From the NCBI GenBank assembly GCA_031283385.1, contig JAITBW010000129.1, positions 1 to 5,667 on the forward strand: a DNA stretch of 5,667 nucleotides, written 5' to 3'. The position numbers were made by a program, and so were the translations under genes. Below, piece by piece: positions 1 through 4,468 of the stretch (within the stretch, counting starts at the first letter, position 1; every line of letters begins with the position of its first letter). The notes under the pieces are model-generated. The model searched no databases and had not been told where the DNA came from. It saw nothing but the letters and a program-made list of their open reading frames with translations. This DNA comes from Nitrososphaerota archaeon. Its GTDB lineage: Archaea > Thermoproteota > Bathyarchaeia > Bathyarchaeales > Bathycorpusculaceae.

Positions 1-1
1 A

Positions 2-211
2 AGGTCGCAAAATGTTGAAAATCACGATAAAGTACGGGGCATGTTCTTTGAGCGAGCCGCTAAATCGGTAAAAAACATGAAAAAATCCTGTCGTCTCCCT
101 AAACGTGAACACTCTCATACTTTTAGAATAGCATGGGCATTTTGTGAGTTTTTGGATAAATATGTGGTTAAGCTATTTACGTTTCTGGAGTATGTTGTAT
201 TTTGTAAGTGA
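2..211 (+). CDS. C-terminal end of an unrecognised protein (5' end outside window)
   Basis: An open frame enters from the left edge and runs 69 codons to a TGA at 209-211. The translation is basic in its middle part (residues about 20-39 are rich in Lys, Arg and His) and ends in an aromatic, hydrophobic stretch with the pattern FCEFLDKYVVKLFTFLEYVV. I do not recognise the family. The stop lies only 14 bases before the ATG of the next gene on the same strand, which would suit co-transcription. Its composition is mixed, unlike the strongly G/T-rich gene that follows. An open frame of this length could occur by chance in AT-rich DNA, so it is supported only moderately. Confidence 0.45.
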   Translation, partial: RSQNVENHDKVRGMFFERAAKSVKNMKKSCRLPKREHSHTFRIAWAFCEFLDKYVVKLFTFLEYVVFCK

Positions 212-225
212 GTGAGTGGTAATAA

Positions 226-900
226 ATGGTAAAGGCGTTGACTAGTGAAGTTGTGAAGGATTATGGTATAAGTGCTGGAGCAGATGTGGTGGGTGTGGCT
301 GCTTCTAAAGATTTTGGTTTGGCTTTGGATGGTTTTAGGCCTGCAGATGTGCTTGTGGGTTGTCGTTCTGTTGTTGTTTTGGGTGCTGCGTTTTCGTCGG
401 CGGTTTTAGATGATGTTTTGGAGTATTCTGCTAGTCGCAATGTTATGCTTACGAAAATGACTGAGATGGCGAAAAGTGTGGCGAAGCGGATAAAGGCGGA
501 TGGGTATAAGGTAAAGGCTGTTAGTGCTTCGGGTGGCAGAACTGTTGTTGTTAATGGTTGTAAAGAGTTGTTTGGTCATGTTTCGCTTAAGCATGCAGCA
601 GAGCTTGCGGGGCTTGGTGTTATAGGTAAGAATTATTTGCTTACGAATTTGCAGTATGGTAATCTTTTGTGGTTTAGCGCGGTTCTTACGGATGCAGAGC
701 TATTGCCTGATAGTAAAGTTCAATTTGACATGTGTGATAATTGTAATAAATGTGTTGAAGCCTGTCCTGTTGGGGCTTTAGATAGCCGTGGCTCGTTTGG
801 GAAAAAGGGTTGTTCAAAATTTTTTGTGATAGAAGATAGAAGGTTTAAGATAAAGTGTTTTTTGTGTCGTACTGTATGTCCTTACGGTTTGGGCAAATAA
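226..900 (+). CDS. QueG-like iron-sulfur protein with 4Fe-4S double-cluster domain
   Basis: This 224-residue protein resembles the C-terminal two thirds of epoxyqueuosine reductase (QueG) and related corrinoid/Fe-S reductases. Residues 121-160 carry the family block LKHAAELAGLGVIGKN followed by a YGNLLW...VLTDAEL segment. Two cluster motifs follow: C170-x2-C173-x2-C176-x3-C180-P and C211-x2-C214-x3-C218-P, with C196 between them, giving eight cysteines, enough for two [4Fe-4S] clusters. It is probably a cytoplasmic redox enzyme. QueG acts on queuosine in bacterial tRNA; archaea make archaeosine instead, so the substrate here is unknown. It is short for QueG and stops six residues after the last cysteine, lacking the C-terminal extension. 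The ATG at 226 is chosen because it is the first in frame; upstream there is only a weak GAGTGG-like ribosome site. Codon third positions are strongly T/G. It may be co-transcribed with the preceding partial gene. Confidence 0.72.
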   Translation: MVKALTSEVVKDYGISAGADVVGVAASKDFGLALDGFRPADVLVGCRSVVVLGAAFSSAVLDDVLEYSASRNVMLTKMTEMAKSVAKRIKADGYKVKAVSASGGRTVVVNGCKELFGHVSLKHAAELAGLGVIGKNYLLTNLQYGNLLWFSAVLTDAELLPDSKVQFDMCDNCNKCVEACPVGALDSRGSFGKKGCSKFFVIEDRRFKIKCFLCRTVCPYGLGK

Positions 901-935
901 CCCCTTTTTGCGTTTCTTGTGGTGGTGAGGGGTTA
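898..935. terminator. Hairpin between convergent genes, probable bidirectional terminator
   Basis: TAACCCCT at 898-905 and AGGGGTTA at 928-935 form a perfect 8-bp stem with a 22-base loop. The left arm includes the TAA stop codon of the QueG-like gene. It sits between that gene and the convergent EndA-like gene ending at 987. T-rich stretches occur on both strands around it (the loop begins TTTT on the + strand, and a TTT follows the stem on the - strand). Archaeal termination relies mainly on T runs, so the role is inferred. Confidence 0.45.
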
Positions 936-986
936 AAAGTTGGTTGTTGTGTTGCCCATTTTTGGTTGTTACTTCGGCATGTTTGT

Positions 987-1553
987 TTATGGTGTTTTTG
1001 GGTTGAATGTTAGTTGTGAGACGGAGTAGTATACTATTTCTCCTCGGCGGTTTATGACGGCTAGTACTAACTCTTTTTTTTGGTTTTGGCATTGTTGTAA
1101 GATGTCTGATAGTGTTTGTATGTTTAGGGGTTTTCCTTCTTGTGTTCCTAGTATCATGTATGTGGCGGAGTCTTTGCCGTATGTTCCGCGTTCGTATACT
1201 CGGAATTCTGTGCCTATGCCGAATCCTTCTCGGACTATGTATCCGCGGCTTCTAAGGTCGCGGTATACTATATAGTTGATCCATGCGTTTTCGTTTATTG
1301 CCTGATATGCGTAGAGTAGTGTTTGGAAGTTGATTGTTGTGTTTTTTTTGTTTTTTACTGTGAGCATGCCCTTGTCATGTAGGTATAGGGCTTCGTAAAA
1401 GGTTAGGGTTAATGTTTTATTTTCGGTTATGCCGTATCCTCGAGATGAGAGTTGGTCTATGTTACTTTGCTCAGTTACTATTACTCCTCTATCATCTAGT
1501 TTGCCGTGTGTTTGAAAATCTATGGTTGTATTGTCGTTTTTAGTGTCACTCAA
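987..1553 (-). CDS. endA: tRNA-intron endonuclease (EndA) family protein lacking the catalytic histidine
   Basis: This 188-residue protein has the two-domain plan of the archaeal tRNA-splicing endonuclease, which cuts the bulge-helix-bulge of intron-containing pre-tRNAs. The N-terminal domain includes residues 53-63, YEALYLHDKGM. The catalytic-type domain starts near residue 92, with YIVYRDLRSRGYIVREGFGI, then TEFRVYERG (Y120 in the catalytic tyrosine position) and QKKELVLAVINRRGEIVYY (K159/K160 in the lysine position). The expected histidine, normally in an HSxYLV-like segment, is replaced: the matching segment reads DSATYMIL with D128, and there is no histidine after residue 59. It may be a structural subunit of a heterotetramer with a catalytic partner elsewhere, or an altered enzyme. 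The start is TTG at 1551-1553. No Shine-Dalgarno site precedes it, and a TATA-like box about 30 bases upstream suggests a leaderless transcript. A TAG lies four codons upstream, so no longer form exists. Confidence 0.8.
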   Translation of the reverse strand: MSDTKNDNTTIDFQTHGKLDDRGVIVTEQSNIDQLSSRGYGITENKTLTLTFYEALYLHDKGMLTVKNKKNTTINFQTLLYAYQAINENAWINYIVYRDLRSRGYIVREGFGIGTEFRVYERGTYGKDSATYMILGTQEGKPLNIQTLSDILQQCQNQKKELVLAVINRRGEIVYYSVSQLTFNPKTP

Positions 1554-1576
1554 ATTAATCAGCTACTTATGGATGT

Positions 1577-1592
1577 GTATATACTTTTTAAT
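1577..1592 (-). promoter_or_regulatory. TATA-box promoter of the EndA-like gene
   Basis: On the - strand this reads TTAAAAAGTATATAC, an A-rich BRE-like stretch followed by a TATA-like core centred near 1582. Archaeal transcription starts about 26 bases downstream, here near 1556, which is within a few bases of the TTG start at 1553. That predicts a leaderless or nearly leaderless mRNA and explains why no ribosome-binding site is seen. Confidence 0.5.
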
Positions 1593-1639
1593 TTTATGTT
1601 TAAAACACAGATTATTTAGGGGATAACTGTTTTTTTAGC

Positions 1640-1650
1640 AAAAAAGAGAG
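1640..1650 (-). terminator. T-run terminator downstream of mtnA
   Basis: On the - strand the sequence is CTCTCTTTTTT, with six T residues about 40 bases after the mtnA stop. A weak A/T stem (TTTTTTT/AAAAAA around an AGC loop, 1630-1645) surrounds it. A T run of this kind is enough for archaeal termination. It would separate mtnA from the EndA-like gene, which has its own promoter. Confidence 0.35.
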
Positions 1651-1685
1651 TGGTGTTGTTGTAGGAATTTTGTGTTACATGTTGT

Positions 1686-2714
1686 TTAGAGTGGGAATGT
1701 GGGGTTGAATTTTTGGAAGTGCTCTTGTGTGTATATGCCTGTCTCTGTTATGATGCCTGCTACGTATTTTAATGGTGTTGCGTCAAATGCGGGGTTCATT
1801 ACGTTAATGTTGTTGGGCGCGGTTTGTTGGCAGCCTATATGTGTAACTTCGTCAGGTTTACGCTCTTCAATAGTAACGTCTGTGGCTTTGCGTGTTAGGT
1901 CAAATGTGCTTTTTGGTGCGGCGACATAGAAGGGTATGTTGTGTTCATGTGCTAGTATGGCTACGCTGTATGTGCCTATTTTGTTGAAAACTGCGTCTTG
2001 TACAATGCGGTCAGCTCCTACGATAACCTTGTCTATTAAGCCCTTGCTCATGGCGTATCCTGCCATGTTGTCGGTAATTAATGTTACAGGTATACCGTCA
2101 CGCTGTAGCTCAAAAACGGTAAGTCGTGCTCCCTGCAGTAAGGGTCTTGTTTCATCAGCTATCACCTTAATCTTTTTGCCTTGCGCCCATGCAGACCTGA
2201 TAACACCCAATGCGGTGCCGTATTCTACAGTGGCTAACTCGCCTGCGTTACAATGAGTCAAAATGGTATCACCATCATCAATTATTTCTGCGCCATACTT
2301 ACCAATAGCATAATTCTGCGCGGCATCCTCATCTGCAATCCTCTGCGCTTCCACAAGCACAGCGGCACGTAACTCGTCAACACTAAAACCACCATAAGCA
2401 TGAGCCATGTTTAAAACGCGGTCTGTTGCCCAAAACAGGTTAACCGCCGTAGGTCTCTGCTCCTTTATAGTTACCCCCACAGCGTCCAAGTCCGCTAACA
2501 ACTCAGAAACAGACTGCGCCTTTGAATTGTAAGCACCTAAGGCAAGACCAAAAGCAGCAGCAGCACCAAGCAGAGGCGCACCTCTAATTTGAAGACTCTT
2601 TATAGCCTCAGCCATCTGCTCAACAGTAGTTAATTTTAAGGTAACTTCTTCAAGAGGAAGCCTTGTCTGATCGGGAGTAAATACTGCACCATTTTCCCAC
2701 TTTATCATACGCAT
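1686..2714 (-). CDS. mtnA: S-methyl-5-thioribose-1-phosphate isomerase (eIF2B-alpha-like family)
   Basis: This cytoplasmic aldose-ketose isomerase converts 5-methylthioribose 1-phosphate to 5-methylthioribulose 1-phosphate in methionine salvage. With the start at 2714 the protein has 342 residues, normal for the family. Diagnostic blocks in order are IRGAP (43-47), RPTAVNLFWA (87-96), THCNAGELATVEYGTALG (153-170), DETRPLLQGARLT (188-199), ITDNMAGYAM (213-222), GADRI (233-237), NKIGTY (244-249) and NPAFDATP (307-314). C155 and D235 match the catalytic Cys and Asp of bacterial MtnA. Three in-frame ATGs lie near the start. The one at 2714 is preferred because AGAGGT lies six bases before it, and MRMIKW fits family N-termini; the ATG at 2732 has no such site. 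The related ribose-1,5-bisphosphate isomerase is a less likely alternative. Base composition changes within the gene: the N-terminal half is C-rich on the + strand and the C-terminal half is G/T-rich. Confidence 0.88.
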   Translation of the reverse strand: MRMIKWENGAVFTPDQTRLPLEEVTLKLTTVEQMAEAIKSLQIRGAPLLGAAAAFGLALGAYNSKAQSVSELLADLDAVGVTIKEQRPTAVNLFWATDRVLNMAHAYGGFSVDELRAAVLVEAQRIADEDAAQNYAIGKYGAEIIDDGDTILTHCNAGELATVEYGTALGVIRSAWAQGKKIKVIADETRPLLQGARLTVFELQRDGIPVTLITDNMAGYAMSKGLIDKVIVGADRIVQDAVFNKIGTYSVAILAHEHNIPFYVAAPKSTFDLTRKATDVTIEERKPDEVTHIGCQQTAPNNINVMNPAFDATPLKYVAGIITETGIYTQEHFQKFNPTFPL

Positions 2715-2720
2715 GAAAAT

Positions 2721-2726
2721 ACCTCT
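2721..2726 (-). promoter_or_regulatory. Ribosome-binding site that fixes the mtnA start
   Basis: AGAGGT on the - strand is followed by six bases and then the ATG at 2712-2714. It lies downstream of the first in-frame ATG (2730-2732), so that ATG would place the ribosome site inside the coding region. This supports the shorter protein beginning MRMIKW. Confidence 0.6.
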
Positions 2727-2755
2727 AACCATAAATAAGGGAAAGCGTGAGCGTT

Positions 2756-2779
2756 AAAAAAGTTACCCTATCAAAAGGG
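2756..2779 (-). terminator. Hairpin plus T run after the HTH-PRTase gene
   Basis: On the - strand CCCT (2779-2776) and AGGG (2769-2766) form a short stem with a six-base loop, followed four bases later by six T residues (2761-2756). It lies in the 52-70-base gap between the regulator stop and the mtnA start. The stem is weak. The same TTTTTTAA could instead act as a TATA-like element for mtnA, about 26 bases before position 2731. The two genes may therefore be partly uncoupled despite sharing a strand. Confidence 0.35.
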
Positions 2780-2784
2780 GGTTA

Positions 2785-3537
2785 TTATGTAGAATTACTA
2801 AAAGGGGACTTTAAGCGTGTTACCACTTCAACAGGAGAATCTTGACTACTCTTAAGCCGCCTCTGCCACTCCTCACCTATAGCAATTAACGAGAAAACAC
2901 CTGAAACCTCCGCCTTTGCCTTCTTAGTTAAATTCACAAGAGCCTCCTGAGTCTCGCCACCCTTAAGCAAATCATCAACAATTAATACACTATCACGCTT
3001 CTTAATAGCTTCCTTTGGAATATACAACGTAGCAGTTAAACCCGAATCCCGCCCAAGCAAAAAAGTCTCCTCAAGAAAACCCTTAACACCAACTTTTTTA
3101 TCATACTTTGCAATAATCAAATTCACACCAAGAGCATTCGCAACCATCGTAGCTAACGGAACACCATCAGCAGCCGGAGCCAAAATCTTTGTAACACGCT
3201 TACCCGCAAAAGTATTCAACGCATGATTAGCAGCCTGCTGCAAAATATTATGATCCCCAACAATCTCAGTATTATCAAAATAACCATTATCATCAAACTT
3301 TATCCTACTTCTAAGCTCAGTATCTAACCCTACAAGCTTAATAAGTACCCGCCAAAGCTGCTTAGCCCTCGCCGTATTAGGCAAAACATGACCCTTCGCA
3401 TAACGACTCAAAACTGTAACAGGCAACCCCGTCTTTGTACCTAATTCACGATAAGTAATATTCCGCTTATTTTTTGCAGTACGCAAAAGCTCAACAGTCA
3501 TTAACCGTAATTTCAAATCATCCGCATGAGTACTCAA
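2785..3537 (-). CDS. Transcriptional regulator with N-terminal HTH and phosphoribosyltransferase-fold domain
   Basis: This 250-residue protein joins a helix-turn-helix (about residues 25-55, ITYRELGTKTGLPVTVLSRYAKG) to a type I PRTase domain (about 85-245). LAPAADGVPLATMVANALGVNL (119-140) is the family's substrate-side segment, and VLIVDDLLKGGET (184-196) is the PRPP-binding loop with its acidic pair D188-D189. The Lys after DDLL departs from the usual Thr of catalytic PRTases and recalls the DDFMKAGGT loop of the Bacillus regulator PurR, so ligand sensing is more likely than catalysis. Archaeal relatives include GfcR-type and orotate-PRTase-like regulators. The start is TTG at 3535-3537, with AGGGGTG 11 bases upstream; an internal ATG at residue 13 is possible but would trim sequence just before the HTH. 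It lies upstream of mtnA on the same strand and divergent from the transporter-like gene. A palindrome over its promoter suggests autoregulation. Ligand and regulon are unknown. Confidence 0.77.
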   Translation of the reverse strand: MSTHADDLKLRLMTVELLRTAKNKRNITYRELGTKTGLPVTVLSRYAKGHVLPNTARAKQLWRVLIKLVGLDTELRSRIKFDDNGYFDNTEIVGDHNILQQAANHALNTFAGKRVTKILAPAADGVPLATMVANALGVNLIIAKYDKKVGVKGFLEETFLLGRDSGLTATLYIPKEAIKKRDSVLIVDDLLKGGETQEALVNLTKKAKAEVSGVFSLIAIGEEWQRRLKSSQDSPVEVVTRLKSPFSNST

Positions 3538-3548
3538 ATCTTCACTTA

Positions 3549-3555
3549 CACCCCT
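3549..3555 (-). promoter_or_regulatory. Ribosome-binding site for the TTG start of the HTH-PRTase gene
   Basis: AGGGGTG on the - strand precedes the TTG start by 11 bases. It matches five or six positions of the archaeal Shine-Dalgarno sequence. The spacing is slightly long, but no in-frame ATG, GTG or other TTG lies between the site and the chosen start. Confidence 0.5.
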
Positions 3556-3584
3556 AATTTTTACGTTAACGAAGCAAATACTAG

Positions 3585-3625
3585 GATAGCTACAACTTAT
3601 AACAAACTCACAATTTATAGCTATC
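3585..3625. promoter_or_regulatory. 41-bp imperfect palindrome overlapping TATA-like boxes: candidate operator
   Basis: The half-site GATAGCTACAACTTATA (3585-3601) matches the reverse complement of 3609-3625 at 13 of 17 positions, with the outer eight bases (GATAGCTA/TAGCTATC) perfect and a seven-base centre. Two TATA-like elements for the - strand gene lie inside it: CTATAAATT (3620-3612) and TTATAAGT (3602-3595). These would start transcription near 3591 or 3573. A dimeric regulator bound here would block TBP. The adjacent HTH-PRTase is the obvious candidate, by autoregulation. The divergent promoter starts about 60 bases to the right. Confidence 0.5.
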
Positions 3626-3684
3626 GTTAAAAAACATCCACAAAAACTCCAACAAAAATCAAAACAAAAACAGCTACATTAACA

Positions 3685-3694
3685 TTTTTTAATA
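3685..3694 (+). promoter_or_regulatory. TATA-like box of the transporter-like gene
   Basis: TTTTTTAATA is centred near 3690 and predicts a transcription start near 3716. That leaves a leader of about 19 bases which contains the GAGGGG ribosome site at 3721-3726. The spacing supports translation starting near 3735. Confidence 0.4.
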
Positions 3695-3720
3695 CAAACA
3701 ACAACAAATACACAATAACA

Positions 3721-3726
3721 GAGGGG
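3721..3726 (+). promoter_or_regulatory. Strong ribosome-binding site pointing to an ACG start
   Basis: GAGGGG is followed by eight bases and then ACG at 3735-3737, in frame with the membrane protein. No ATG, GTG or TTG occurs in that frame between the upstream stop (3690-3692) and the ATG at 3825, which lies about 100 bases away. The site therefore decides the start in favour of a non-standard codon. Confidence 0.5.
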
Positions 3727-3734
3727 AAAAACAG

Positions 3735-4289
3735 ACGCACCGACTAAAACGCATATTTACCGTTTCACTATTCGGCTCAATAATATTCGTAGTAAACATA
3801 TTCCTACCACCACCAATCAACTACATGTTCATCGCACCACAAGCAGTACTCCTAGCCCTCAGCGGACTATTCATAAAAAACATAGGCGCAACATACGCAG
3901 GAGCAATCGGCGGACTACTAACAGCCCTAGGCAGCCCAGGCCTAGGAATATTTACATTCCTAGCAACAACACTCTTCGGAGCCCTAATAGATACAACAAT
4001 ATACACCTTCAAAATAAAAGGCACCACAAAAGGCGTCAACCGCAACAGACTCATAACAGCCATGGCAATAAGCACCATGCTAATAGGCATAATAACATAC
4101 AGCATAAGCGTTATGACCCCAACCATACTTGAACAAACAGGAATCCCAACCCTACCACTAATAATACAAAGAAGCTACATCCTAGACGCCATGGTAATAT
4201 TCATGGGACCAGCAACCGGAGCCACCGCAGGATACGCCGCAGCATACCTATGGAACAAATACCTAAAAACCCTCGCACTGACACTCTAA
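3735..4289 (+). CDS. Multi-pass membrane protein resembling an ECF-transporter S component, probable ACG start
   Basis: From ACG at 3735 the protein has 184 residues and about six membrane segments, near residues 8-24, 33-50, 53-66, 69-92, 106-128 and 149-174. Short loops and small-residue motifs (GATYAGAIGGLL, GPATGATAGYAAAYLW) are typical of substrate-binding S components of ECF vitamin transporters. S components are too diverse to name a substrate, and another small membrane family is possible. The first ATG in frame is at 3825, but that would remove the first helix (FTVSLFGSIIFVVNIFLPPP), and there is no ribosome site near it. Frame and hydrophobicity continue cleanly upstream to the ACG behind GAGGGG. 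No energy-coupling partner (EcfA/EcfT) is seen in the window. The gene is divergent from the HTH-PRTase gene. It is strongly A/C-rich, with Leu mostly CTA/CTC and Ile ATA, unlike the kelch gene downstream. Confidence 0.6.
   Translation, partial: THRLKRIFTVSLFGSIIFVVNIFLPPPINYMFIAPQAVLLALSGLFIKNIGATYAGAIGGLLTALGSPGLGIFTFLATTLFGALIDTTIYTFKIKGTTKGVNRNRLITAMAISTMLIGIITYSISVMTPTILEQTGIPTLPLIIQRSYILDAMVIFMGPATGATAGYAAAYLWNKYLKTLALTL
3926..3963 (+). repeat. Two overlapping, mutually exclusive hairpins built on CCTAGG
   Basis: CCTAGGC (3926-3932) pairs with GCCTAGG (3940-3946) around a seven-base loop. CTAGGAAT (3942-3949) pairs perfectly with ATTCCTAG (3956-3963) around a six-base loop. The two stems share 3942-3946, so only one can form at a time. 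They lie inside the membrane-protein coding region, roughly residues 64-77. Any function is speculative. Confidence 0.4.
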
Positions 4290-4468
4290 CAAAGTTGTAT
4301 CTCTAATTCATACCTACAAAAGAAGCTTTTTTCAGAAAATGTTTAACAGGTAACTAAACATACGGTAAAAGTTAAATCAAAAATAGCTCTAACCATTTTT
4401 TTGAGCCAAAGATCGTGATAACAGAAAGCTTTATCAAGAAACAACCAAAACACAGTTACGTGCTGAGC
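4290..4468 (+). other. Intergenic spacer with T runs and a candidate kelch-gene promoter
   Basis: This spacer separates the membrane-protein gene from the kelch gene. Six T residues at 4327-4332 and seven at 4396-4402 could end transcription of the upstream gene. GAAAGCTTTATC (4424-4435) is a BRE/TATA-like element that predicts a start near 4457, about 12 bases before the kelch ATG. I see no RNA gene or small coding region here. The strong A/C bias of the preceding block stops in this spacer. Confidence 0.4.

Larger units (their letters stand above)
200..4290. other. Strand-asymmetric composition block that switches sign inside mtnA
   Basis: Hand counts of 60-base rows on the + strand show G over C on the left: 361-420 G20/C7 (T30/A3), 1081-1140 G17/C5, 1921-1980 G18/C9. 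Counts are even at 1981-2040 (12/13) and 2101-2160 (15/15). They reverse on the right: 2161-2220 G11/C20, 2461-2520 G9/C22, 2941-3000 G6/C20, 3661-3720 G1/C12, 4141-4200 G7/C17. The sign does not follow gene direction, since each half contains genes or gene parts on both strands. Outside the block the bias is absent or different: 61-120 G7/C15, 4321-4380 G9/C7. Confidence 0.7.

Noticed and set aside
814..1092. A 92-codon open frame on the - strand spanning the convergent junction
   Set aside because: It overlaps the cluster-binding end of the QueG-like gene and the end of the EndA-like gene. Its composition is low-complexity and basic, with no family resemblance.
1980..2160. Skew switch read as a chromosomal replication origin
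   Set aside because: The direction of change (G-rich to C-rich on the + strand) is that of converging, not diverging, forks. No origin-box repeats, AT-rich unwinding segment or Orc1/Cdc6 gene is visible here.
1699..2256. Two long open frames on the + strand opposite mtnA
   Set aside because: They lie antisense to a well-conserved isomerase, show no recognisable motifs, and arise from the low stop frequency opposite this coding sequence.
3600..3735. A possible RNA gene or CRISPR-like array in the A/C-rich intergenic region
   Set aside because: There is no cloverleaf, no regularly spaced direct repeat and no stable GC-containing stem. The repetitive look comes from simple CAA/ACA composition.
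3821..4126. An open frame on the - strand opposite the membrane-protein gene
   Set aside because: It looks hydrophobic only because it mirrors a transmembrane coding sequence. The + strand frame has the ribosome site, a promoter-like element and an S-component-like pattern.
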